A DNA stretch of 64,000 bases from DASZIT01 sp963709665 (lineage in GTDB: Bacteria > Actinomycetota > Acidimicrobiia > Acidimicrobiales > RAAP-2). Below, piece after piece: positions 27,084 through 33,707 of the stretch; the first letter of the stretch is position 1; each line of letters starts with the position of its first letter. A program made the translations under genes and the position numbers. Location: contig CAVPWU010000002.1 of assembly GCA_963709665.1 (NCBI GenBank), positions 1,488,001 to 1,552,000 of the forward strand, given 5' to 3'. A model generated the notes under the pieces. That model was not told the origin of the DNA and did not search any database. It worked only from the letters and a program-made list of their open reading frames with translations.

Positions 27084-28298
27084 TCACCGGGCCCGGACCC
27101 CCAGGGGCGGGCGGTAGGCGTCGCCCGCCATCACCATCTGGACATCACTGATGTGGCGGTCGAGGAAGGCGGCCTCGCAGTAGGCGAGGTAGAGCGTCCA
27201 CAACCGGTGGAACCGGTCGTCGAGCCCCGCCGCCTCCACCTCGGACCAGCGGGCGTCCACCTGCCGGCGCCAGGCCTGGAGGGTGGTGGCGTAGTGCCTC
27301 CCGATGTCCTCGGTGTCGAGGAGCCGGAGCGGGGTGGCCCGGGTCAGCGAGTCGCAGATGGCGGTGATCGACGGGAGGCACCCGCCGGGGAAGATCAGCC
27401 GGCGGATGAAGTCCTGGTGGAGCTTGGCCCGCTCGAAGCTGCGGTCGGCGATGACGATGGCCTGGAGCAGCATCAGCCCCTCGGGTCGGAGGAGCCGGGC
27501 GCAGGTGGCGAAGTACTCGTCGTGCCGGCGCCAGTCCACCGCCTCGATCATCTCGATCGACACCAGCTTGTCGTAGGTGCCCTCGAGGTCGCGGTAGTCG
27601 TCGCCCAGCACGGTGACCCGGTCGGACAGCCCGGCGGCGGCGACCCGCTCGAGCGCCACCTGGCGCTGTGAGACCGAGAGGGTGGTGGTGGTCACCCGGC
27701 AGCCGTAGTGGGTGGCCGCATGGACGGCGAACCCGCCCCAGCCGGTCCCGATCTCCACCACGTGGTCGTCGGGGCCCAGGTCGAGCTTGGTGCAGATCCG
27801 GTCGAGCTTGGCCCGCTGGGCGTCGGCCAGGCACATCCCCGGGGTCTCGAACACCGCGCACGAGTACGTCATGGTCTCGTCGAGCATGGCCGAGAACAGC
27901 TCCACCGGAAGGTCGTAGTGGGCCCGCACGTTGCGACGGTCGGATGCCGGGGTCGGGGCCCGGTGGCGCCGGACCCGGGACAGGGGCACGGCCGCCACCG
28001 CCCCCCACCGGTCGAGGACGCCCAGCGGACCCGACAGGTTGTCGCCCAGCAGCCGGATCAGCCCGGTGAGGTCCTCGGTGTCCCACCACCCCTCGAGGTA
28101 GCCGTCGGCCAGCCCGTTGGAGCCGTGGCGCAGCAGGGCACCGTAGGCGCGGGTGTCGTGGACGGTGACCCGCACACTCGGCCCGCCGGTCCCGGCCCGC
28201 CAGCCCCCCCAGCCGCTGGCGGCGTCCTCGACGACCAGCGTGCCCCGCCGGAGGTGCCGGGCCAGCCGGCGCACCACGGCGGCCGGGAGGTCAGGCAC
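27084..28298 (-). CDS. cyclopropane-fatty-acyl-phospholipid synthase family methyltransferase
   Basis: A 404-residue SAM methyltransferase acting on unsaturated acyl chains of phospholipids. An N-terminal lipid-binding domain (LADGYLEGWWDTEDLTGLIR) precedes NVRAHYDLPVELFSAMLDET and MTYSCAVFETP. The SAM site is VVEIGTGWGGFAVHAA, and VSIEMIEAVD contains the family Glu. Both cyclopropane synthases and furan-fatty-acid methylases (UfaM-type) fit. It overlaps the DUF1365 gene by eight bases and belongs to the B12-regulator operon. Start GTG 28298. Confidence 0.9.
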   Translation of the reverse strand: MPDLPAAVVRRLARHLRRGTLVVEDAASGWGGWRAGTGGPSVRVTVHDTRAYGALLRHGSNGLADGYLEGWWDTEDLTGLIRLLGDNLSGPLGVLDRWGAVAAVPLSRVRRHRAPTPASDRRNVRAHYDLPVELFSAMLDETMTYSCAVFETPGMCLADAQRAKLDRICTKLDLGPDDHVVEIGTGWGGFAVHAATHYGCRVTTTTLSVSQRQVALERVAAAGLSDRVTVLGDDYRDLEGTYDKLVSIEMIEAVDWRRHDEYFATCARLLRPEGLMLLQAIVIADRSFERAKLHQDFIRRLIFPGGCLPSITAICDSLTRATPLRLLDTEDIGRHYATTLQAWRRQVDARWSEVEAAGLDDRFHRLWTLYLAYCEAAFLDRHISDVQMVMAGDAYRPPLGVRAR

Positions 28299-29106
28299 CC
28301 GGGCACCCCCCGCCGACCGTCGTCCCCCGGGGGTGCGGGTGGACCCGGATGCCCCGCCGTCGGAGGGCCAGGGCCTGACGGTAGATCCCGGCCGAGATGC
28401 CCATCGGGCCGAGATCGGGTCGCCACACCAGGCGACCCAGGGCCCGCCGGCCGGCCGGCCGCCGCCTCAGGGCCAGCCCGGTCGACAGCTCGACGCCCTC
28501 GGGGCCCTCGACGGTGATGCGGAGCCCGAAGGTGTCGCCCGGCTCGGTGTACTCCACCCGGTAGGTCAACCCGGAGCCGAGGAACGGGCTGACGTGCAGT
28601 GCCTTGTCCACCCGGTGGCTCCCCGGCCCACCGACCACGTAGGCGTGACGCTCGTGCCAGGGGGTGTTGGTCACCTCGAGCACCAGGGTATCCACCCACC
28701 GGCCGTCGGGTTCGAAGCAGAAGTAACAGCTGACCGGGTTGAACAGCCAGCCCCAGGTGCGGAAGGTGGTCAGCAGGGCCACCGGTCCGTCCGGGCGGCG
28801 CCCGGTCCGCTCCTCCACCAGCCGGCGCACGGCCGTCGCCAGGGGGACGGTCGAGGGGCCGAGGTAGTCGGAGCGGCGGAACCGGACCGGCGCGGGTCGG
28901 CGGGCGGACCAGAGGGGGTGGAGCCGGCAGAGGGCGTCCACCTCGTCCAGGTCGACCAGCACCATGGCCAGGGACCGGCGGAACCGGTGCCCGTCCGGAC
29001 CGGGACGTCGGTGGACGACCGAGCCCTCGTAGACGGCGCTGCGGGTGGTCCGGGCGGCGGTCCGTGGCAGGCTCGGGGCGCGGAGCCCGGGGGTGACCGG
29101 TGTCAC
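28291..29106 (-). CDS. DUF1365 protein
   Basis: A 271-residue DUF1365 member: SAVYEGSVVHRR at the start, FNPVSCYFCFEPDGRWVDTL (the signature), then EVTNTPWHERHAYVV and DKALHVSPFLG. The biochemical role is unknown, but it nearly always sits with a CFA synthase and an FAD amine oxidase, in proteobacterial singlet-oxygen or light-response loci. GTG 29106 overlaps the amine-oxidase stop (GTGA), and the 3' end overlaps the CFA start, so the three are translationally linked. Confidence 0.9.
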   Translation of the reverse strand: MTPVTPGLRAPSLPRTAARTTRSAVYEGSVVHRRPGPDGHRFRRSLAMVLVDLDEVDALCRLHPLWSARRPAPVRFRRSDYLGPSTVPLATAVRRLVEERTGRRPDGPVALLTTFRTWGWLFNPVSCYFCFEPDGRWVDTLVLEVTNTPWHERHAYVVGGPGSHRVDKALHVSPFLGSGLTYRVEYTEPGDTFGLRITVEGPEGVELSTGLALRRRPAGRRALGRLVWRPDLGPMGISAGIYRQALALRRRGIRVHPHPRGTTVGGGCPGA

Positions 29107-30356
29107 CAGGCCTCCCCCAGGGCCTCGCAGACCCGCAGGGCGCTCTGCAGGCCGTCCTCGTGGAAGCCCGACGACCAGTACGCCCCGCAGTACCAGGTGC
29201 GCTGGCGCCCGTTGATCTCGTGGAGCCGGCCCTGGGCCTCGACGGCCGGGACGTCGAGGACCGGGTGGGCGTACTCGAACCGCCGGAGGACGGTGGCCGG
29301 GTCGATGGCCGCGTCCCGGTTGAGCGTCAGGAACACCGGAGTGGGGCAGTCGAGGGGTTGGAGCTGGTTCAGGTGGTACGTCACCGCCACCCGGTCGGCC
29401 ACGGTCGGGGGGCGGTGGTAGTTCCAGGCGGCCCAGGCCCGTCGGTTGGTGGGCATCAGCCGGGCGTCGGTGTGGAGCGTGGCCCGGTTGGACTGGTAGC
29501 GGACGGCGCCCAGCACCTCCTTTTCGGCCACCGAGGGATCGGCCAGCATGCCCAGGGCCTGGTCGCTGTGGGCGGCCACCACCACCTGGTCGAACCGCTC
29601 GACGGGTCCGTCGGCGCACCGGAGCTCGACGCCCCCGTCGCCCCGCTGGATCCGCTCCACCGGGGAGGACAGGCGCAGGCGTCCGGCCGCCCGGACCGGG
29701 TCGAGGATGGCGTCCACGTAGTGGACGGCCCCTCCCACCACCGTCCGCCAGGCCGGCTGGTCGCGGAGGGCGAGCATGCCGTGCCGATCGAAGAAGCGCA
29801 GCAGGGTGGTGGCCGGCATCTGGGTGAAGGTGGCCGGGTCGGCCGACCAGATGGAGGAGCCGAGCGGCACCAGGTACCACTCGACGAACTCCCGGGACCA
29901 CGCCCCGCCGGCCAGGAGGTCCTCGAGGGTGGTCCCGGTCGCCGGCGGGTGGGCCAGCAGGCGTCGTCCCATCCGGTGGAAGCGGGCCACGTCGACCAGC
30001 ATCCGGAGAAAGCGGGCCGACACCACGTTCCGGCGCTGGGCGAACACCGAGGAGGCGGAGGTCCCCCGGTACTCGAGCCCGCTCACCTCGTCGCGCACCG
30101 AGAAGCTCATGGAGGTCGGCGCCGTCACCACGCCCAGCTCGTCGAAGAGCCGCACCAGGCCCGGGTAGGTGCGCTCGTTGTACACCAGGAACCCGGTGTC
30201 CACCGCCACCTGCCGGCCGTCCACCGGGACCCGGACAGTGTGGGTGTGGCCCCCGGGACGGGCGTCGGACTCGAAGACGGTGACCTCGTGGCGGCGCGAC
30301 AGCAGGTGGGTGGCCACCAGGCCCGAGATGCCCGTTCCGACGACCGCTATTCGCAC
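29103..30356 (-). CDS. FAD-dependent amine oxidase/desaturase-like protein
   Basis: A 417-residue flavoprotein. The N-terminal RIAVVGTGISGLVATHLLSR is the FAD dinucleotide fold, followed by VFESDARPGGHTHTV (the GGHT motif), TGFLVYNERTYP, and SFSVRDEVSGLEYRG. The C-terminus GRQRTWYCGAYWSSGFHEDG is the second FAD contact. It belongs to the group next to CFA and DUF1365 genes, related to UfaD-type acyl desaturases, rather than true amine oxidases. The GTG at 30356 is chosen because the fold starts there; the frame is open 37 codons upstream through an operator-like palindrome. First gene of the operon. Confidence 0.88.
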   Translation of the reverse strand: MRIAVVGTGISGLVATHLLSRRHEVTVFESDARPGGHTHTVRVPVDGRQVAVDTGFLVYNERTYPGLVRLFDELGVVTAPTSMSFSVRDEVSGLEYRGTSASSVFAQRRNVVSARFLRMLVDVARFHRMGRRLLAHPPATGTTLEDLLAGGAWSREFVEWYLVPLGSSIWSADPATFTQMPATTLLRFFDRHGMLALRDQPAWRTVVGGAVHYVDAILDPVRAAGRLRLSSPVERIQRGDGGVELRCADGPVERFDQVVVAAHSDQALGMLADPSVAEKEVLGAVRYQSNRATLHTDARLMPTNRRAWAAWNYHRPPTVADRVAVTYHLNQLQPLDCPTPVFLTLNRDAAIDPATVLRRFEYAHPVLDVPAVEAQGRLHEINGRQRTWYCGAYWSSGFHEDGLQSALRVCEALGEAW

Positions 30357-30364
30357 GGGATCAT

Positions 30365-30378
30365 TTTTAGCACTAAAA
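30365..30378. promoter_or_regulatory. AT-rich palindrome between the amine-oxidase operon and the SDR gene
   Basis: TTTTAG and CTAAAA flank a two-base centre. In this G+C-rich sequence a 14-bp AT-rich perfect inverted repeat is conspicuous. It lies immediately upstream of the GTG of the amine-oxidase gene and at the first possible start of the SDR gene, so one regulator bound here could control both directions. The CarH-like protein encoded in the operon is the obvious candidate. Confidence 0.5.
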
Positions 30379-30419
30379 TGAGCGCCAGCGACCGCGAGGG
30401 TCCGAGGAAGAGGTCGACC

Positions 30420-31451
30420 ATGGCACCACCGGGCATGGCACCACCGGCTCCGGCACCACCGGCTCAACGCCTGTCACCGGCGGCGGTGGTGGTGGACGCC
30501 GTCCTGGAGGCCACCGTGGTCGGCAGCTTCTCGAGGATCGGTCCCGCCGTCCGCCGACGCACCGCCCACTGGGGCGATCCCCCGGCGGCGGCGGGACGGG
30601 TGATCGTCGTGACCGGCGCCACCTCCGGCCTGGGGTTGGCGGCCGCCACCGAACTGGGGAGGTTGGGTGCCCGCCTCTGCCTGGTGGGCCGGAGCCCGGA
30701 GCGGGCCGAGGCCGCCCGCCGGCAGGTGGAGGGGGCCGGCGCCCCCGGGGTCGTCACCGAGCTGGCCGACCTCGGCGATCTCCAGCAGGTGGCCGACCTG
30801 GCCGACCGGATCGGTGACCGGCTCGGGCACCTCGACGTCCTGGTCCACAACGCCGGCGCCCTGCTCCACCGGTGGCAGGCCTCCCCCCAGGGGGTGGAGG
30901 CCACCGTGGCCATCCACCTGCTGGCCCCCTTCGTGCTCACCGAACGGCTGCTGCCCCGGCTGGTGGGCGCCGCCCCCTCCCGGGTGATCACCGTCACGTC
31001 GGGGGGGATGTACACCCAGCGCTTCGACCTCGACCACCTGGAGTCCACCCCGGACGGCTACGACGGCACCGTGGCCTACGCCCGGGCCAAGCGGGCCCAG
31101 GTGGTGCTGACCCACGAGTGGCAGCGCCGTCACGGCCACCGCGGGGTGGGGTTCCACGCCGTGCACCCGGGATGGGCCGACACCCCGGGGCTGACCGCCG
31201 GGCTCCCCGGCTTCGCCCGTCGACTCGGCCCCCTGCTGCGGACGCCGTCGGAGGGTGCAGACACCATGGTGTGGCTGTCCGGCGGTCCCGACCGGGAGCC
31301 GGCCGGCGGTCGGCTCTGGCTCGACCGCCGGCCGCGGGGGGAGTACCGCCTGCCCGGGACCTGGGTGCCGGCCGCCCGGGCCGCCACCGACGGGTCCGCG
31401 CTCTGGGCGTGGTGCCTCGACCGGGCCGGTGGGCGGGTGGCGACGGCCTGA
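30420..31451 (+). CDS. short-chain dehydrogenase/reductase (DHRS-12-like)
   Basis: A 343-residue SDR. The cofactor loop is VTGATSGLGLAAATELGRLG, NAG appears in VLVHNAGALLH, and catalysis uses the Ser of VTSGGMYTQRFD and YARAKR (YxxxK). About 60 N-terminal residues precede the fold, starting with a low-complexity APP array encoded by three 15-bp units. ATG 30420 has GAGGAAGAGG upstream; ATG 30378 is the alternative. It is divergent from the amine-oxidase operon, and the same SDR type accompanies CFA/DUF1365 clusters elsewhere, so it probably belongs to the same lipid pathway. Confidence 0.87.
   Translation: MAPPGMAPPAPAPPAQRLSPAAVVVDAVLEATVVGSFSRIGPAVRRRTAHWGDPPAAAGRVIVVTGATSGLGLAAATELGRLGARLCLVGRSPERAEAARRQVEGAGAPGVVTELADLGDLQQVADLADRIGDRLGHLDVLVHNAGALLHRWQASPQGVEATVAIHLLAPFVLTERLLPRLVGAAPSRVITVTSGGMYTQRFDLDHLESTPDGYDGTVAYARAKRAQVVLTHEWQRRHGHRGVGFHAVHPGWADTPGLTAGLPGFARRLGPLLRTPSEGADTMVWLSGGPDREPAGGRLWLDRRPRGEYRLPGTWVPAARAATDGSALWAWCLDRAGGRVATA
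30421..30465 (+). repeat. three 15-bp coding repeats at the SDR N-terminus
   Basis: Units built on TGGCACCACCGGGCA encode APPGM, APPAP and APPAQ. Confidence 0.6.
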
Positions 31452-31484
31452 CCGGGGGCCGGCCTGAGGTGGCGACGGCCTGAC
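31436..31484 (+). repeat. 17-bp direct repeat duplicating the SDR gene end and stop codon
   Basis: GGTGGCGACGGCCTGAC occurs at 31436-31452 and 31468-31484. The first copy encodes the last residues and stop of the SDR; the second repeats them beyond the stop. Confidence 0.75.
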
Positions 31485-31524
31485 AGGGAACCGGCGCCAC
31501 CGGGGGCCGCCGGCTCCCCTGTCA
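31481..31524. terminator. bidirectional hairpin between convergent SDR and NmrA genes
   Basis: The left arm TGACAGGGAACCGGCG pairs with the right arm CGCCGGCTCCCCTGTCA, with one bulge and one mismatch, closing an 11-base loop. It lies between the two stop codons and includes the NmrA stop, so it could end both transcripts. No U-run is present. Confidence 0.55.
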
Positions 31525-32283
31525 CGGGGCGGCGGAAGCGTCCTCCCCCTCGAGCCACTCCCCGAACGTCGGGCCCTCGAGGCGGGCCCCGGGGCCGGGG
31601 AGCAGCGCCCCCGAGCGCATGGCCCGACCGGACCCCCCGGGGAGCGGCGCCCCGGCCACCCGGGCGCCCGCCCCCCGCCGGGCCGCCAGCCTCCGGGCCA
31701 TCGCCACCAGGTCGAGCACCTCCGGGCCGCCCAGCTCGTCGGCCATCCCGGCCGGTGCCGCCTCGGCCAGGTCGACCAGCACCTCACCCACCGTGCGGGC
31801 CGCCACCGGCTGGCACCGCATCCGGGGGACCAGGTGCAGGGGGCCGAGGTGGGCACGGTGCATCACCTGGCCGGCGAACTCGTGGAACTGGGTGGCCCGC
31901 AGGACGGTGGTGGGGAACGAGCCGTCCAGGGCGACCGCCTCCTGCGCCAGCTTGGCCTGGTAGTACCCGAAGCCCGGGACCCGGTCCACGCCCACGATGG
32001 ACAGGACTACCAGCTGACGGGCCCCGGCCTCGGCGGCGGCCCGCTGGAGCCATCGGGTGGCCCCGGTGAAGTACTCGGTGGCCCGGGCCCGGTCCAGCGA
32101 GGCGCTGTTGGACACGTCCACCACCGCCTCCACCCCGGCCATCACCCCGGCCAGGCCCGACCCGGAGGTGAGGTCGACCCCGGTGGACCGGCTCACCGGC
32201 ACCACCTGGTGGCCGCGCCGCCCGGCGGCCGCCACCACGTACCGCCCCACCGTCCCGGTCGCTCCGGCCACCGCCAGTCGCAT
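31522..32283 (-). CDS. NmrA-like NAD(P)-binding protein
   Basis: A 253-residue atypical SDR. The cofactor loop MRLAVAGATGTVGRYVVAAA is intact, followed by VVDVSNSASLDRA and RQLVVLSIVGVDRVPGFGYYQ (an SDR-like YxxxK in YYQAKLAQ). It resembles the NmrA-like protein encoded divergently from RsrR in Streptomyces venezuelae, thought to bind NAD(P) and act in redox response. ATG 32283 has GGGAGGA upstream. The promoter region holds inverted TATCCGG/CCGGATA sites shared with the Rrf2 gene. Confidence 0.82.
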   Translation of the reverse strand: MRLAVAGATGTVGRYVVAAAGRRGHQVVPVSRSTGVDLTSGSGLAGVMAGVEAVVDVSNSASLDRARATEYFTGATRWLQRAAAEAGARQLVVLSIVGVDRVPGFGYYQAKLAQEAVALDGSFPTTVLRATQFHEFAGQVMHRAHLGPLHLVPRMRCQPVAARTVGEVLVDLAEAAPAGMADELGGPEVLDLVAMARRLAARRGAGARVAGAPLPGGSGRAMRSGALLPGPGARLEGPTFGEWLEGEDASAAP

Positions 32284-32299
32284 GCCGTCCTCCCTCGTT

Positions 32300-32328
32300 T
32301 CCGGATATCTTCTGTCCATATTATCCGG
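32300..32328. promoter_or_regulatory. second inverted CCGGATA/TATCCGG pair near the NmrA promoter
   Basis: TCCGGATA (32300-32307) and TATCCGG (32322-32328) face each other with 14 bp between. The minus-strand -10 candidate (TAATAT, about 32318-32324) lies inside, so binding would block NmrA transcription. Confidence 0.45.
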
Positions 32329-32336
32329 CCCCGGTG

Positions 32337-32361
32337 TATCCGGACAACTAGACTCCGGATA
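32337..32361. promoter_or_regulatory. RsrR-type 11-3-11 operator overlapping the Rrf2 promoter
   Basis: The left arm TATCCGGACAA and right arm GACTCCGGATA are separated by CTA, exactly 11-3-11, with eight of eleven positions complementary. The site covers the TAGACT -10 box (32349-32354) and the first base of the start codon, which suits autorepression. Confidence 0.6.
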
Positions 32362-32867
32362 TGCGGACCAACCAGGGAGTCGAGTGGGGCGCCCACTGCG
32401 CGGTGGTGCTGGCCTTGCTGCCCGACGGGGCCACCCTCTCGGCCGCCGCCCTCGCCGAGTACCACGGGATCCCCGGGCCCTACCTGGCCAAGACCCTCCA
32501 GGCCCTGGCCCGGGGCGGCTTGGTGACCGCCACCCCCGGGCGACACGGCGGCTACCGGCTGTCCCGTCCGGCCGACCGGATCACCCTGCTCGACCTGGTC
32601 CGGGCCGTCGAGGGGGGCGACACCTTCTTCCGGTGCACGGAGATCCGCAAGCGGGGTCCGGCCCGGGCACCGTCCCGGGCCTACCCGCCGGTGTGCGCGG
32701 TGGCGGGGGCCATGTGGGAGGCGGAGGCCGCCTGGCAGCGCTCGCTGGAGGCGGTCACCGTCGCCGACATCGCCGCCCAGGTCGGTCGGCAGGCCCCGAC
32801 GGTGGCGGTGGCCAAGGGCATCCGGTGGCTGGGCACCCGGGTGTCGCTGCCCGGGACGGCGGGCTGA
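32361..32867 (+). CDS. RsrR-like [2Fe-2S] Rrf2-family redox regulator
   Basis: A 168-residue Rrf2 protein with a winged helix (LSAAALAEYHGIPGPYLAKT, then ATPGRHGGYRLSRP). Instead of the three-cysteine NsrR/IscR cluster it has Glu8, His12, Cys92 and Cys112. Streptomyces RsrR binds a [2Fe-2S] cluster through Glu8, His12, Cys90 and Cys110 (from memory), with the same 20-residue Cys spacing. Divergence from an NmrA-like gene matches the RsrR locus too. The ATG lies six bases after TAGACT, so the mRNA seems leaderless. It probably senses redox state through a one-electron change of the cluster. Confidence 0.87.
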   Translation: MRTNQGVEWGAHCAVVLALLPDGATLSAAALAEYHGIPGPYLAKTLQALARGGLVTATPGRHGGYRLSRPADRITLLDLVRAVEGGDTFFRCTEIRKRGPARAPSRAYPPVCAVAGAMWEAEAAWQRSLEAVTVADIAAQVGRQAPTVAVAKGIRWLGTRVSLPGTAG

Positions 32868-32889
32868 CCCCCGGCCGGACGGGGTGCGC

Positions 32890-33642
32890 TCAGGTGGCGC
32901 CGGGCCCGTCCAGCGGTGGCCGCTCGATGGCGCGCAGCTCGTCGAACCCGGCCAGGATCTGCCGCTCCCAGGTGTGTTGCAGCTCGGCCAGCATCGGGGA
33001 GGCGGCGTCGATGCGGATCTCCTCGAGCTCGAAGGAGTCCTTGCGGTAGACCCCGAGGTCGTAGGGAGGGCCGACCGACAGGTTGGCCCGGGCGGTGCTC
33101 ATCATCGAGCCGAGGGCGATCTTGGTGGCGGTGACGGCGTCGACGTCGGCGGTGACGGCCATCTCCAGGAGGAACTTGCCGTACTTGGTCTCCCCGATCT
33201 GCAGAAAGGGCAGTTCGTCGGAGGCCCGGATGTAGTTCCCCTCCGGGTAGACGAGCAGGATGTCGGGCTCCTCCCCGGCCACCTGGCCGCCCAGGATGAA
33301 GGTGGCGGTCCCGTCCGCCCCCGACGCCGACAGGGCCTGCTGGTGCTCGAGGGCCACCTCCCGGCTGATCCGCCCCAGGTAGAGGGCGGCCTCGAACAGG
33401 TGGTGGACGGTGCCCAGGTGCTCGTGGTCGCCGGCGTGGGCCAGGTCCCGGCGGATCCGGTCGAGGACCTGCTGGGTGGTGGCCAGGTTGCCGGCCGACT
33501 CGATCACGAAGATGCGGTCGTCGCCGGGGGTGATGACGTGCTGCTTCCGGTAGGTGCCGACATTGTCGACCCCGGCGTTGGTCCGCGTGTCGGCGAGGAA
33601 GATCAGCCCTTCGTCGAGGCGCATGGCGAGGCAGTAGGTCAA
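32890..33642 (-). CDS. Anbu proteasome-type peptidase
   Basis: A 250-residue Ntn-hydrolase of the Anbu (ancestral beta-subunit) family. The start MTYCLAMRLDEGLIFLADTR, then TNAGVDN, is diagnostic; Thr2 would be the nucleophile after Met removal. Later segments IFVIESAGNLATTQQVLDR, FILGGQ and FLQIGETKYGKFLLE also fit. The TTG start at 33642 has GGGAGG five bases upstream. Anbu usually travels with transglutaminase, alpha-E and circularly permuted ATP-grasp genes, none of which is adjacent. It is divergent from the glutaminase gene across overlapping -10 boxes. Confidence 0.88.
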   Translation of the reverse strand: MTYCLAMRLDEGLIFLADTRTNAGVDNVGTYRKQHVITPGDDRIFVIESAGNLATTQQVLDRIRRDLAHAGDHEHLGTVHHLFEAALYLGRISREVALEHQQALSASGADGTATFILGGQVAGEEPDILLVYPEGNYIRASDELPFLQIGETKYGKFLLEMAVTADVDAVTATKIALGSMMSTARANLSVGPPYDLGVYRKDSFELEEIRIDAASPMLAELQHTWERQILAGFDELRAIERPPLDGPGAT

Positions 33643-33671
33643 CGGGGCCTCCCGGGTCGAGGATCGGCGCG

Positions 33672-33678
33672 TAGCCTA
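33672..33678. promoter_or_regulatory. overlapping divergent -10 boxes (TAGCCT / TAGGCT)
   Basis: Plus-strand TAGCCT (33672-33677) and minus-strand TAGGCT (33678-33673) share five bases. The plus box lies six bases before the ATG at 33684; the minus box would give the Anbu mRNA a leader of about 25-30 nt containing its ribosome site. It looks like a symmetric bidirectional promoter. Confidence 0.45.
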
Positions 33679-33683
33679 GCGAG

Positions 33684-33707
33684 ATGCCGACCGGGCCACG
33701 TCCGTGA
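33684..33707 (+). CDS. 7-codon leaderless leader ORF coupled to the glutaminase gene
   Basis: The ATG at 33684, six bases after TAGCCT, encodes MPTGPRP and stops at TGA 33705-33707, overlapping the glutaminase GTG (33704) as GTGA. The main gene lacks a ribosome-binding site, so re-initiation is a plausible way to translate it. Confidence 0.4.
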   Translation: MPTGPRP

